Shown: piece after piece, positions 26,366-36,864 of the stretch
Layout of the letters: each line of letters begins with the position of its first letter
Numbering within the stretch: the stretch's first letter is position 1
Source: Verrucomicrobiaceae bacterium
GTDB taxonomy: Bacteria > Verrucomicrobiota > Verrucomicrobiia > Verrucomicrobiales > Akkermansiaceae
Reading direction: 5' to 3'
Length of the DNA: 58,058 nt
NCBI GenBank assembly: GCA_027485995.1
Contig: JAIXPW010000046.1
Coordinates: 1 to 58,058 of the forward strand
Program-made: the position numbers and the translations under genes
Notes under the pieces: model-generated
What the model was told of the DNA's origin: nothing
What the model saw: the letters and a program-made list of their open reading frames with translations, nothing else
Database searches by the model: none

Positions 26366-27622
26366 ATGTCTGATATCCAGCAAACCATCCACCAGATGGG
26401 CCAGCAGGCACGTGCGGCTGCGCATCGCCTGTCACAACTTTCGTCCGACGAGAAGAACGCCATTCTCCGGGCAATGGCCGCCGCCATCCGTGCTCGTGTC
26501 CCTGAACTCCTCGCCGCGAATGCTCTGGATCTCGAAGCCGGGAAAGCCAAGGGACTTTCCGGCGCGATGCTCGATCGTCTGAAGCTCGACGAGGCCCGCG
26601 TGGAAGCCATGGCCGCCGGCATCGACCAGGTCGCCACCCTTCCCGATCCGGTCGGTCAGGTTCTCGATGACTGGACCCGCCCGAACGGCATCCGCATCGA
26701 GCAGGTCCGCGTGCCCATCGGCACCATCGGCATCATTTACGAAAGCCGCCCCAACGTCACCGCCGACGCCGCCGTGCTCTGCTTCAAGACCGGCAACGCC
26801 ACCATCCTCCGTGGCGGCAGCGAGGCCATCCACTCGAACCGCGCCATCGCCGAGGCCCTCTCATCGGCTGGTGCGCCGGATCATGCCATCCAGCTCATCC
26901 CCTTCACCGATCGTGAAAGCGTCGCCGTGCTCGCGGGCATGGACAAGTGGCTCGACCTGATCATTCCGCGCGGTGGAAAAGGCCTGATCGAAACCGTCGT
27001 TTCGCTCGCCCGCATGCCGGTCATCAAGCACTACGACGGCATCTGCCACCTCTACGTCGACAAGTCCGCCGACCTCGACATGGCCGCGAAGCTGGCGGTC
27101 GATTCCAAGACCCAGAAGCCCGGCGTCTGCAACGCGCTGGAAACCCTGCTCGTCCACGAATCCATCGCCGCCACCGCCCTGCCCGTCATCGCCGCCGCGT
27201 TGCGTGCGAAAGGCGTCGAGCTTCGTGGCTGTGCAAAAACGCAGGCCATTCTAACAGACGTCGTCGCCGCCACCGAGGACGATTGGTCCACCGAATATCT
27301 CGATCTGATCCTCGCGATCAAGATCGTCCCCTCCCAAGAGGAAGCAGTTGCCCACATCAACCATTACGGCTCACATCACACCGACTGCATCGTCACCACC
27401 GATGAGATCGCAGCGGAAAAATTTCTCCGCGAAGTGGACTCCGCCTGTGTCTTCCACAACGTCTCAACCCGCTTCGCCGACGGCGGCGAGTTCGGCTTCG
27501 GGGCGGAGATCGGCATTTCGACCGACAAGCTCCACGCCCGAGGACCGATGGGGCTGCGTGAACTGACGAGTTATCAGTATCGAGTCAGAGGCAACGGCCA
27601 GACCAAGGCCTCCTCGAAGTAG
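26366..27622 (+). CDS. proA: Gamma-glutamyl phosphate reductase
   Basis: A 418-residue NADPH-dependent enzyme of the aldehyde-dehydrogenase superfamily, second step of proline synthesis. Landmarks: IGTIGIIYESRPNVTADAAVLC, GNATILRGGSEAIHSN, the catalytic Cys in KPGVCNALETLLVH, and the C-terminal GFGAEIGISTDKLHARGPMG. Normal length. ATG at 26366 is preferred; a TTG at 26360 overlapping the toxin stop is also possible. A CTAACAG motif at 27251-27257 encodes ILTD. A hairpin follows right after the stop. Confidence 0.97.
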   Translation: MSDIQQTIHQMGQQARAAAHRLSQLSSDEKNAILRAMAAAIRARVPELLAANALDLEAGKAKGLSGAMLDRLKLDEARVEAMAAGIDQVATLPDPVGQVLDDWTRPNGIRIEQVRVPIGTIGIIYESRPNVTADAAVLCFKTGNATILRGGSEAIHSNRAIAEALSSAGAPDHAIQLIPFTDRESVAVLAGMDKWLDLIIPRGGKGLIETVVSLARMPVIKHYDGICHLYVDKSADLDMAAKLAVDSKTQKPGVCNALETLLVHESIAATALPVIAAALRAKGVELRGCAKTQAILTDVVAATEDDWSTEYLDLILAIKIVPSQEEAVAHINHYGSHHTDCIVTTDEIAAEKFLREVDSACVFHNVSTRFADGGEFGFGAEIGISTDKLHARGPMGLRELTSYQYRVRGNGQTKASSK

Positions 27623-27641
27623 CACAACTTTGCAAGTTGTG
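27623..27641. terminator. Perfect 8-bp hairpin after proA
   Basis: CACAACTT-TGC-AAGTTGTG forms a perfect stem directly after the proA stop codon. There is no T-run after it, so intrinsic termination is only possible, not shown. A second hairpin-like GTGTGGG/CCCACAC pair follows at about 27640-27668. Confidence 0.45.
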
Positions 27642-27759
27642 TGTGGGGTGGAGCTACCTCCTCCCACACGGCGGGCCATTCACGACGGTGGTTGTATTGC
27701 TGGGCTCAGGGCTGCAAGAGACCGGATAGGCCCCACCTCGAAATCGGCCCCACCGCCCT

Positions 27760-27778
27760 CACAATTTCAAAAGTTGTG
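27760..27778. repeat. Related CACAA...TTGTG palindrome before the giant TPR gene end
   Basis: CACAATTTCAAAAGTTGTG resembles the hairpin at 27623-27641 and sits just after the stop of the leftward giant TPR gene. The two related palindromes frame the 171-bp gap between these convergent genes. Confidence 0.5.
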
Positions 27779-27793
27779 CGACTTCTTTTCGGG

Positions 27794-30700
27794 TCACTCG
27801 CCCTGCGTCCTGCGGCTGCGCTGCTGTTCCTCACGGAGTTTCAGTTCGTCACGCTGACGCTTCATCTGCTCCATCACTCTTGGATCCGAAGCCGTCCCCC
27901 AACGAGCCAACAGCCGATCGAGTTCCATAAGTTGGGCTTCCTTGAACTCCGCCCGACGCTCGGTGGCGTAACGTTTCAGATCCTCCAGTTCCGCCTCTTC
28001 GGCTGGCATGGCGTAACGGGTCCAGTTCAGGAACGATGCCGGTGAAAGACGAGCGCGCAACTGGGCATCGTGGAGGATCGGAAGAATGACCGAGTCCAGG
28101 CCACCCGTGTCACGCTGGGGAACGAGTGAATTGACCAAGGCTTCGGACTCCACTGGATGAAGCAGCGCAAGCCGCAGCAGGGCCCGCCTTTTGGCGGAAT
28201 CACCATATCTGAGGAAATCTGCGCCTCGAGAGACGGAGGGTTTCACCCCCTCAAGACCACAACGCTTCAAGGCGGCCTCGAGGGCGGCCCGGTCGCTGAA
28301 CACGAAGTGAACGAGTTGCGACGCCAAGCTACGAGAGTCACCATATTTGGAATCGGCGAAGAGTTTGGCGCAGGACAGGATGCTCTCCTGCGCGGCTGGA
28401 TTCAGCTTGCCCTCGGCACTTGCGATGTAGCTGAGCAGGCTGGTATAGACCGGCTGGGTGGCGCTCGAAGGCAGCATGCTCCCATTCCGCCTCGCCGCAC
28501 GAAGCGAGTCAAAGATCGCGGCGAGTCGGTCGATCCCGGAGAGATCTCCAGCATCAACCCGCGAGCAGACCGCAGGAACAAACAGCTGCCCAAGGTTGGA
28601 CGAGCGCTCGCCTGTGAGCATGGCCTTGAACTCACGTGCGGCCTGATCGGTCACGAACTCATCAAGGATGCCGGCATACTGTCCGCTCCGGTCATTGAGA
28701 ATCAGCATCAGGCAGGTCTCCGCGCGTTCATCGAGCGTCAGGTCCTTGCGGAGACGATCATAATCCGCGAGAAATCGGGCACGTCTTTCCTTTATCTGCA
28801 CGACCGGTGCATCATCTCCCTTTGCATCGGGCAGGATGGCAAAACGAACAGCCAGCCTGAAGGCCCGTGGCGAGGGGTCGGCAAGGAGCTTCGCCACGAT
28901 TGATTCGAGGGACTTCGTGAAATAGTGGAGCCTGCTGAAAGTCATCGGCTGACCCGCCACCGGAGTGAGATTGATTGCTTCGGCGATTCGATCTTTCTCC
29001 AGCAGCGCGGCGATCAGCCAGAGATCGCCAGCGAGCGATTTCCCACCGACCTTGATCCAGAGTCCGAGAAGGTCCGGATCTTTCAGCGACAACACCAGCT
29101 GGGTGACCTGACTGCGGTCAACATAGCCATTTGTGAGATCGATCCCACCGCTGAGAACGAACTTCAGCAAGGCCGTGGTTTCCACTGGATAAACCGGAGC
29201 CAGCGCGCTGGCATCTGAAGCCTCACCGGCACTTCTTCCACGTTCCAACTGGACCTGCTGCCATAACTGCTGGGCGCCTTGCAACATTTGACCGCTGAAC
29301 TCGGCGGGAAGCGTTTTGAGCCCTGCAAGCACTCCCGGAGTTCCCGCCATCAGGCCGCCGGGGTTCTCCATGCGTGACAGCAGTCTGTAACTCATCGATA
29401 GCAACATGGAGAGATCGGCGGGACTCGCGCCGGCGTTCTTGAGCGCATTGGCGAAGGCGAGCAACTTGTCGCCGTCGATCCGGACCTTGCTGTCCCGCCG
29501 CACGTCTGCGGACTCGATCATCCACTCCAGCGCCGTGCGGGTGACCTCCCCGCCTTTGGCTGCTTCGCGAAGGGTTTCCACAAGCTTGGGGTCGGCCTTG
29601 AGTTCGAGATTTTCACCGTTGTACCGGATGGCCCCCAGCCAGATGCGGGACTGGAGTCCTGGCGAGAGCGCGGCGATCTGCTTCCAGAGCGCGGGATCCA
29701 TCTTGTTTTCCGGCTTCAATCGGCTCCAAAGGTTCGCCAAAGGATTTCCCGAATTGGGATTTCCGGAAGCAGGCGGCGAGTCCTTCAACAGCGGATCCAA
29801 GACTCGCAGGATGGCGAGGGTGGCACTCATGCTTGCACGCCTGTTGGAAAGCAGACCTTCGATGAAGGCGTCCTTCTCCTTGCCATTCTTATCGGCCTCC
29901 GACAGGGGACGCCAGGCAGCCAGGATCTCTGCCGCCAGCGCCTCATCGTCTCCGAGAACCTGGCCTAACAGCGATCCATACTGCTGACTGTGATAGATCG
30001 GGCTCGTCTGGCTGGACTCCAGGCTTTTCAGGGACGCACGAACCTGAGCGATGCGTTGTTTGCGCTGGGCGGCTGCATTCTCGCTGATCCGCGAGGTGAT
30101 GATCGCCGGCAGACTGGCATCGCCCGCCTCGGCCAGATTCACGGTCAGTTGATCGATCACCGAGTTGCGGACTTCCACGGGCAGCTTCACCAGATCCGGC
30201 GCGGCTTTCATCAGCAGACGTGTCCGCAGGCGTTCGTCGGTGGAGTTGTAGTTCCAGGCTTCAAGCAGATCGAGAAATCCCGCCTCCGGGTCCGCCATCA
30301 CCTTCCTGACCTTTTCACTGGAGGTTCCGGGGCTGATGTTCCGGAGCAGTTGTGGAAGACACCACATGAACATTGGCTTCATCCCAGCGTAGTCCTGCGA
30401 CTGCCAGACTCCGAATGTGAAAACGGCACCGGGTTTCTTCTGAAAAAGCCCCGAGAGAGCGGCCACGGTTTCCTCACGGGTCCGGGTTCGCTGCGACATG
30501 GAGAGACCGGACATGATGGAATCGATGCTGCTGACGGGAACCTTTGCTTCGAGGAAATGATCGAGCAAGGTCATCACCAGGTCCGGGTCCGCTCCAGCTA
30601 CTGAGTTAAGAATGATGTCAGCAGACGATCGAAGCCGGCTGCCACTCGGGGAATCTTGATTCGGCTGGGTTTTCTTCGACCAGTTCTTTCGCGGTCCGGC

Positions 30701-33700
30701 CGAGGCTTCGAGCAGGGCGAACAAGCGCTCCGGCAAGGCCTTCTTTTTCTGCGCGTCGAGCAGGCTGGCACGGACGACGTGGGCGAGGTTTCCGGAGAGG
30801 GACTGGAACTTGTTTTCGCGGAAAACACCGATGAGCCAGGCGTCGCGACCTGGCAACGAGACCGCCCGCAACATCGCGGCCTCATGGCGGGCTAGGATGA
30901 CCCAACCAGAGGACTTGGCCTGGTCGTTGGAAACATCAGGCAGGTCCGACACCGATTTCGCGGCCAGCAACTTGGACAGCCAGGCCGCGGTTTCCGGATC
31001 GACGGCCTTCAGCTTTTCACGGAACTCCGTTGGAAACGCCGCCTCGTCACCATTGGCTTCTGCAAACAGGACAAGGTGCTCCAGCGCGGCGAGTTCCATT
31101 CCCTCTTGCCTTTGCTCGGAAACGACCATGCGCTCCTTCGACTTGGAGGCGCCGGAGAGAAGCGCCTCGCGGGCCGCCACGGTTAGGGCTTCCGGAGACT
31201 CCACGAAACGGGCAAGGCACATCACACGAAAGCCAAACTCGCCCAGTTGCGGATCGGCGAGTGCGAGCTTCAGGTAGCGACGAAAGCACTCGAGCTGGTT
31301 GGCATTCTTGGCCGACAAGGGCTGCAGGCCACCGCCGCCCCTGACCAGGATCAACATGGCACTTGAGATCCAGCTACGTTGGCCTTTCGCCTGTGGTGCC
31401 CATTCCGCAAGACGACCCAGCTGCGCGAGCATGCCCGCCGCGTCCTCCCGATTTCTCAGAGTGAGCAGTCCACCAAGGATCTGATCGAAGTCCTGACGTT
31501 CGGCGACAGCATCCAACAGGCGTCGCATTTCCGCATCGTCCGGCGTGCGCAGCGCGAGGTCCACTGTCCAGCGGGTTTCCCAGGGGCGGGACTTCGCGAT
31601 TTCCTCAAGAAGACTGCGGGCGCGGTCCTTCCTTGAACAGGCATCCATCAAGGTGAGCATCGCCACACGCCGACCAAGTCCTGCGTCCCGAGGGAGGGAA
31701 ATACGGTCCAGAGCAGGCTCCAGCAGGCCAGACTCGGACAAATTCTGAATGATATCACGAAGATATTCCACTCGCCCGGCACAGGCGCGGGCACAGCTTT
31801 CCAGAAGCTTGGTGGCCTCGCGCAGGGCCTGCTCCCGATCCTCCATGGCGAGGATGGCGGGCAGCATCGAACGACTGTTGCCATGGCCATTGCCGCCGGA
31901 AAAGCTGGCGATTCCTCCCCAGCGGGTCACCGCCTGGGCTTTTCGTGACGGACTGATTCCTTGGTTTCCTGTGTACTGGGCGGCGTAGAGTTGGTCCGCA
32001 GGATCTGGTGAAGCTGCGAGTCGGGCTGCGAGTTCCTTGAGTTTCAGGTTGTCCGTCTTGGAAACACTGCCACTGCTTCGGCGGTATTGCTGCAACTGGA
32101 TGAAGGCATCGAAAGCCAGTCGGGGATCAGGGTCATCCGCCACGGTGGCTTCGAGCTGCTTGCGCAGGTCGTCATTGATGACCGGGACTTCTTCTCCATC
32201 CGCTTTCTGATACTTCGTCGGGAAGAGCGACCAACTCAGGCGAACGAGGCTGCGCCGTGTCATGATCGGCGCATCTTTCGGCAGGGCCGCCAGCTCACGT
32301 TTCACCCGGGCGAAACGCTGACCGGGCTTCGATTCCGGCGTCAGTTGGCAGCGCAGCAAAGGCGAGTCGATCTTCTCGATCAAGGCCTCCGCCGCCGGGT
32401 TGCCTGCCTTTTTCCGCCAGAACTCGAAGGCATCCATTGGAGGACCGACGTGACCGAAGCCGTAGCCATACGCATACTGCTGGATGGTCAGATTGGAGGG
32501 ATCTCGCACCAACTGATCCCAAGCGGAGAGGTGCTTCAGGAAATCTTCGGTGTTTCCGATCAGCAGGGCATGCCGGGCCCTCAGCATCTCCATCAGACTG
32601 GCCTGAGCGCCGGTAAAATCCACTTTGTTCAAGACGGCCATTACTCGCGAGCAGTCTGCGATGCCGACCTTCGGCTGACTGCCTTCCTCGAAAGCCCGAT
32701 ACGACATCTGGATTGCCAAGTTCAGCGCAAGACCGCGTGCTTGCTCGTCTTTCCAGTCGGTGGGCTTGATCGATTCCATGAACGCTGGGTTGTCCGCGGG
32801 CCACTCTCCCCTGTCCCAGCGCAACTGCATCTGAACCAGTAATGGGAGTGGCGTTTTCAGCAGAGCCTCCACTTCTTCCGGTTTCCCCTGCCTCTGTTGG
32901 CCGGACTCGACGAGCAGCACCACACCAAGCTGGTTGCCCGGATGGCTGCGGATGAATTCCCACCAATTCTGCATTCCCGATCGTTGAGAGGCCTGCGAAA
33001 ATGTCATCGCCTCGCGCCATTGCTCAGGAGTCGCGACCGCCAACTCTGGAACGGCTTGGGAAATCTTCGCCCAGATTTCACCGCCGCGCTCCATCGCCAG
33101 CCGGGATAGATGTGCTTTGACGATGATCTGCGCCTCGGCCAGGGTTCGTGGGACCTCCAGGCTGGTAAAGACACCGGGCATCGATTCCTCCCGTCCGCTA
33201 TGGAGTTGGAGAAACTGGGAGAATTGCTGACGGTTTGAGCGGTATCCGAAGTTTACTCGCTGCGGCGTTTCCGCTGGGTCGGCAGGCTCGGTGAGCACCC
33301 GGTGGAAGGCCTCAACGGCCTCCATCTCACGACCATCCGCATCGAGCAGCATTCCACGCACGAACTCCAGCCGCGCGGTGCGTTGCGATGGCTCCACTGC
33401 CGAGAGCAGGCGGATGGCCTCCTCGACATAACCGCGCGAGGCGAGATCACCGGCGCTCTGCTCCAGCGCCCGGAGGTCGATGCCCTTTTCTCCTGCAAGC
33501 GCCTGAAGGTCGCGCATGCCGCCCTCGATGTCGCCGAGCCGAATCTTTGCCTGAGCCAGACTTCGCGCCGAGTCAGGGCCAGGAGCGATCCGCGCCAAGG
33601 TGGCGTGGCGTTCCAATGCCCGCGCCGTTTCACCCGATCGCTCCTCGAGCGTGGCGAGGGCGGAGATGATGGCGGCATCGCGTGGGGCGTTCGTCGCGGC

Positions 33701-35980
33701 GCGTCGGAGAAGATCGAGCTCCGCCTGCGAATCACCGCGTGCCTTTGCCAGTTCCGCCAGCGCCATCAAGGGTCCCGGCGAAGCCGGATCGCGGCGCGCC
33801 CTTTCCTCGAAGCGGGCCTGCAACTCATCGAGCTGCTGGCGTTCCTTCGAGACCTCCAGAATCTGCCGCAGCCAGCCGGAGCGCACCGACTCGTCCTGCG
33901 AGCGATCATGACGTTTCCAGGCGAACTCCAGAGACTCTCGGGGATCAAGGGATTGCTGAAGTGCGGCGAACAAGCGACGTGCCACTTCCTCGTTGTCCTC
34001 AAAGCGAGCCGCCGCCCGCCGCAGGAGCTGGGTGGCCTCGGGAAGCTTGCCGAGCTTTTCCAAAATGCCTGCCTCGAACAACCACGGACCCGTCTGGTCC
34101 GGCACCCGCGTGCGCCAGGACTGGGTGACGGCCAATGCACCTGTTAGATCGCCCGCCGCCAACTTGGCTTCGGCCAGTTCGCTGAGAAAAAGCGGGCCGC
34201 GATCACCGGGTCGCGCCTCCATCATCGCCACCACTTCCGCCCAGCGGCCTAGCTCACGAAGCAGGGCCTGGCGGACCGGGCGCTCGAGTTCGTCGCCCTC
34301 GCGAATCGCAGGCAGAGGCTTTCCGGTCGAGGCCAGCCATGCCGCACGGAGACAGCGGTCTGCTGTTTCATCGCCAAGATACTTGATGGGATCCGGGGTG
34401 GTGGCCGAGGTGCGGAGCCAGCCTTTCGCCGCAGCGGTCAGTTCATCCGGACGCTTCGCGGTTCTGGCCAGCTTCAGGTAAATCGCGCGCGCCTCGTCGG
34501 CCTTGTCCTCGGTCATCGCGAGGTCCGCCAATGCGGCCTCGTAACCCGGCTCCGCCGAAAACTTCTCACGAGCCCCTAACAGAATTTCTCGCGCCGCCGC
34601 ACGCTCGCCTGCTGCGGCGAGCATTTGGGCCGCCTCCATCCGGTCCAGCGCCACGTCGCGTGCACCGAGTTGCTTCCAGGCCTCGAGGGCCTGCTTGTCA
34701 CGACCGGCCGTCTGCAAGTGCTTGGCCAGGAGTCGCAGCGCCAGCGCGCCTTGTTCGCCAGCCGCCTCCTCGCGCCAGATCCGTTCCGAACTTTCCGGCA
34801 GTCCATAGCGGGCATAAAGGCTCGCCAAGCCCACCCGCTTTCCTGGCTCTGCTGCGGCCAGCACGTCGTCCAGCGCACGCTTCAGCTCGTCCTTTTCCTC
34901 GAGTCGAAAGGCCAGCTCGGCCAGCCGCAATCCGGCAGCTTCGGTCTTCTCCTTGGCCGCGAGTTCCGCGCACTCGTCGTAGGCCTGCTTCAGTTTCATC
35001 GACTGCTCCAGCAGCCCGATCCGCTGCCAACGCACCGCCGTGTCACCGGGCGAGCGCTTCATCACTTCGGTCAGCACCTCAAGCGCCTCGTCCGCTTTTC
35101 CTGCCGCCGCCAAGGCCTGCGCACTGGTCCTGCGGAAACTCAGCCGCGCGGGACTCGCCTCGGCCCGCGCGCCGATCCAGGCTGCCCAACCGGTCGTATT
35201 TCCCCGCTGCCGATGGGCCTGCTCCGCGCGTGCCAGCGACTCGCGCTCCAACCAGGAATCCTCGGCGGAAACTTCCAGCACCGCCGCCAGTTCGGTCATC
35301 GCCTCGTCAAATCGCTGCGAGCCTAACAGGAGTTCGGAACGCCGGAGCGTCGCCATCGCCTTGCCATAGGCATCGGCGGTCGCGTCCCGCCATTTCCCGC
35401 AGAAATCGAGGGCGAGTTCGATTCGACCCTCGCGACGCGTCAACTCAGTGAGATCCTCCAACAGACCTGTATCGCCAGGAGACATCGCCACCGCCTTGGT
35501 CCAATGCGCGAGCGCCTCGTCGATCCGCTCGGCACGAAGACAGGCCAGGCCTGCGAGTTTCAGGGCCTCCGACCGCTGGGGATCCGCTTCAGGAACGCTT
35601 AGGGCATCCTTCTCCGCAGCCGCGAAATCCTTGGCCGCCATCCGCAGCTTGGCCGCTTCCAGGTCGAGCCAGGCGGAAGGGGTCTGCTTGCGCGCCTTGT
35701 CAAAGGCCTCCAGGGCCTGCTCGGTTTTTCCCGCCGCCAGCCAGGCACGGCCGAGCGTCGCCCAGGCTCCGGGCTCCTTCGCCTCGGCGCGGGACAGCAG
35801 TTCCTTTTCCAGATCCTCGACCGATCGCTCCTCCAGCCAGGCATCCCTGAACCGATCAAACAAGGCCGCGCTTTCGGGGCGTTTCATCAGCGCCGCATGA
35901 TAATCGGCCGCCTTCTCGGGCATTTGCCCCGCCCAAACAGGCATCATTCCGAGCAACGCCAGCAAACCGATGTTTCGCAT
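27794..35980 (-). CDS. Giant exported TPR-repeat protein (2728 residues)
   Basis: A 2728-residue protein with a signal peptide (NIGLLALLGMMPVWAGQ), so periplasmic, outer-membrane-associated or secreted. The first third (about residues 30-900) is a long chain of TPR-like helix pairs, e.g. GAWATLGRAWLAAGKTEQALEAF, LKLAGLACLRAERIDEALAHW, AQALAAAGKADEALEVLTEVM and GILEKLGKLPEATQLLRRA. The rest is also largely helical but lacks obvious TPR consensus. No catalytic domain is visible and no terminal anchor is seen; the tail is a charged coiled-coil-like stretch (QMKRQRDELKLREEQQRSRR). No frameshift is apparent. Four CTAACAG sites lie inside it. It stands alone; function unknown, probably a scaffold. 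Confidence 0.88.
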   Translation of the reverse strand: MRNIGLLALLGMMPVWAGQMPEKAADYHAALMKRPESAALFDRFRDAWLEERSVEDLEKELLSRAEAKEPGAWATLGRAWLAAGKTEQALEAFDKARKQTPSAWLDLEAAKLRMAAKDFAAAEKDALSVPEADPQRSEALKLAGLACLRAERIDEALAHWTKAVAMSPGDTGLLEDLTELTRREGRIELALDFCGKWRDATADAYGKAMATLRRSELLLGSQRFDEAMTELAAVLEVSAEDSWLERESLARAEQAHRQRGNTTGWAAWIGARAEASPARLSFRRTSAQALAAAGKADEALEVLTEVMKRSPGDTAVRWQRIGLLEQSMKLKQAYDECAELAAKEKTEAAGLRLAELAFRLEEKDELKRALDDVLAAAEPGKRVGLASLYARYGLPESSERIWREEAAGEQGALALRLLAKHLQTAGRDKQALEAWKQLGARDVALDRMEAAQMLAAAGERAAAREILLGAREKFSAEPGYEAALADLAMTEDKADEARAIYLKLARTAKRPDELTAAAKGWLRTSATTPDPIKYLGDETADRCLRAAWLASTGKPLPAIREGDELERPVRQALLRELGRWAEVVAMMEARPGDRGPLFLSELAEAKLAAGDLTGALAVTQSWRTRVPDQTGPWLFEAGILEKLGKLPEATQLLRRAAARFEDNEEVARRLFAALQQSLDPRESLEFAWKRHDRSQDESVRSGWLRQILEVSKERQQLDELQARFEERARRDPASPGPLMALAELAKARGDSQAELDLLRRAATNAPRDAAIISALATLEERSGETARALERHATLARIAPGPDSARSLAQAKIRLGDIEGGMRDLQALAGEKGIDLRALEQSAGDLASRGYVEEAIRLLSAVEPSQRTARLEFVRGMLLDADGREMEAVEAFHRVLTEPADPAETPQRVNFGYRSNRQQFSQFLQLHSGREESMPGVFTSLEVPRTLAEAQIIVKAHLSRLAMERGGEIWAKISQAVPELAVATPEQWREAMTFSQASQRSGMQNWWEFIRSHPGNQLGVVLLVESGQQRQGKPEEVEALLKTPLPLLVQMQLRWDRGEWPADNPAFMESIKPTDWKDEQARGLALNLAIQMSYRAFEEGSQPKVGIADCSRVMAVLNKVDFTGAQASLMEMLRARHALLIGNTEDFLKHLSAWDQLVRDPSNLTIQQYAYGYGFGHVGPPMDAFEFWRKKAGNPAAEALIEKIDSPLLRCQLTPESKPGQRFARVKRELAALPKDAPIMTRRSLVRLSWSLFPTKYQKADGEEVPVINDDLRKQLEATVADDPDPRLAFDAFIQLQQYRRSSGSVSKTDNLKLKELAARLAASPDPADQLYAAQYTGNQGISPSRKAQAVTRWGGIASFSGGNGHGNSRSMLPAILAMEDREQALREATKLLESCARACAGRVEYLRDIIQNLSESGLLEPALDRISLPRDAGLGRRVAMLTLMDACSRKDRARSLLEEIAKSRPWETRWTVDLALRTPDDAEMRRLLDAVAERQDFDQILGGLLTLRNREDAAGMLAQLGRLAEWAPQAKGQRSWISSAMLILVRGGGGLQPLSAKNANQLECFRRYLKLALADPQLGEFGFRVMCLARFVESPEALTVAAREALLSGASKSKERMVVSEQRQEGMELAALEHLVLFAEANGDEAAFPTEFREKLKAVDPETAAWLSKLLAAKSVSDLPDVSNDQAKSSGWVILARHEAAMLRAVSLPGRDAWLIGVFRENKFQSLSGNLAHVVRASLLDAQKKKALPERLFALLEASAGPRKNWSKKTQPNQDSPSGSRLRSSADIILNSVAGADPDLVMTLLDHFLEAKVPVSSIDSIMSGLSMSQRTRTREETVAALSGLFQKKPGAVFTFGVWQSQDYAGMKPMFMWCLPQLLRNISPGTSSEKVRKVMADPEAGFLDLLEAWNYNSTDERLRTRLLMKAAPDLVKLPVEVRNSVIDQLTVNLAEAGDASLPAIITSRISENAAAQRKQRIAQVRASLKSLESSQTSPIYHSQQYGSLLGQVLGDDEALAAEILAAWRPLSEADKNGKEKDAFIEGLLSNRRASMSATLAILRVLDPLLKDSPPASGNPNSGNPLANLWSRLKPENKMDPALWKQIAALSPGLQSRIWLGAIRYNGENLELKADPKLVETLREAAKGGEVTRTALEWMIESADVRRDSKVRIDGDKLLAFANALKNAGASPADLSMLLSMSYRLLSRMENPGGLMAGTPGVLAGLKTLPAEFSGQMLQGAQQLWQQVQLERGRSAGEASDASALAPVYPVETTALLKFVLSGGIDLTNGYVDRSQVTQLVLSLKDPDLLGLWIKVGGKSLAGDLWLIAALLEKDRIAEAINLTPVAGQPMTFSRLHYFTKSLESIVAKLLADPSPRAFRLAVRFAILPDAKGDDAPVVQIKERRARFLADYDRLRKDLTLDERAETCLMLILNDRSGQYAGILDEFVTDQAAREFKAMLTGERSSNLGQLFVPAVCSRVDAGDLSGIDRLAAIFDSLRAARRNGSMLPSSATQPVYTSLLSYIASAEGKLNPAAQESILSCAKLFADSKYGDSRSLASQLVHFVFSDRAALEAALKRCGLEGVKPSVSRGADFLRYGDSAKRRALLRLALLHPVESEALVNSLVPQRDTGGLDSVILPILHDAQLRARLSPASFLNWTRYAMPAEEAELEDLKRYATERRAEFKEAQLMELDRLLARWGTASDPRVMEQMKRQRDELKLREEQQRSRRTQGE

Positions 35981-36171
35981 GCTCTTTGCATAACAGCCCC
36001 GGCGCGCAACATCACGTGAAATTCAGGTGAAATTGCGCCATCAACCGCCGGAAAAAACCGAGCGCTCACGCCGTCGAAGCCCCGAAGCAGTTGCTCAGAC
36101 GATGCGGAAGGTGGGCAATCGTCAAGATGGGCGGAGGCTCGCGGGCGGAGAGTCGGTCGAGTCCCGCGCGT

Positions 36172-36864
36172 TCAAAATCCTGCGATCTCGCTTTCGGTCA
36201 AGGCCCGCCAGGCTCCGGGCGCAAGATCCTCCGGCAAGAAGAGTCCTCCGATGCTCTCGCGATGCAACGAAGTCACCCGGTTGCCGATGCGATGAAACAT
36301 CCGCTTCACCTGATGATAGCGCCCCTCATGCAAGGTCAGCCGCGCCTCATGACTGCACAGGATCTCAAGCTCGGCGGGGAGGGTTGTTAGATTCTCGGTG
36401 TGAAAATGAAAGCCCTCGGCAAAGGCCTGAATCGCGGACTCCGGGATCGGATCACGGGTTGCCACCCGATAGACCTTCGGAACCTTGCTCAAGGGATCCA
36501 TCAACCTTTTAGACCAGCGTCCATCATTCGTCAGCAACACCAGGCCGGTTGTGTTCCGATCCAACCGACCCACCAGATGAAGGCTTTCCCGATCGGGATC
36601 CTCAATCAGATCGATCACCGTCCGGTGTTCCGCATCCCGCGTGGCACTGACCACACCGGCCGGCTTGTGGAGCATCAGATGAATCAAACGCTCGGCCGGG
36701 CGGATTTCGATCCCATCGACCGCGACCCTGGAGAATCGATCCACCTCAAGATCGATCCTGATTACCGGCGCTCCATCCACGGTGACGCGACGAGCCACCA
36801 CCAACTCGCGGGCCCGGTTTCGTCCCATCGAGTCATGTTTCGCGAGGAGACGGTCGAGCTTCAT
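36172..36864 (-). CDS. rsuA: 16S rRNA pseudouridine(516) synthase-like protein
   Basis: A 230-residue pseudouridine synthase of the RsuA/RluB/RluE/RluF group. An S4 RNA-binding domain (KLDRLLAKHDSMGRNRARELV...VTVDGAPV) is followed by the catalytic domain: MLHKPAGVVSATRD, the catalytic-Asp motif VGRLDRNTTGLVLLTNDG, and the RsuA-type ending LTLHEGRYHQVKRMFHRIGNRV...LHRESIGGLFLPEDLAPG. The RsuA branch is favoured by the TLPAELEIL and EGRYHQVKRMF segments. The ATG at 36864 begins the S4 domain; a longer in-frame form adds 24 unlikely residues. Confidence 0.9.
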   Translation of the reverse strand: MKLDRLLAKHDSMGRNRARELVVARRVTVDGAPVIRIDLEVDRFSRVAVDGIEIRPAERLIHLMLHKPAGVVSATRDAEHRTVIDLIEDPDRESLHLVGRLDRNTTGLVLLTNDGRWSKRLMDPLSKVPKVYRVATRDPIPESAIQAFAEGFHFHTENLTTLPAELEILCSHEARLTLHEGRYHQVKRMFHRIGNRVTSLHRESIGGLFLPEDLAPGAWRALTESEIAGF

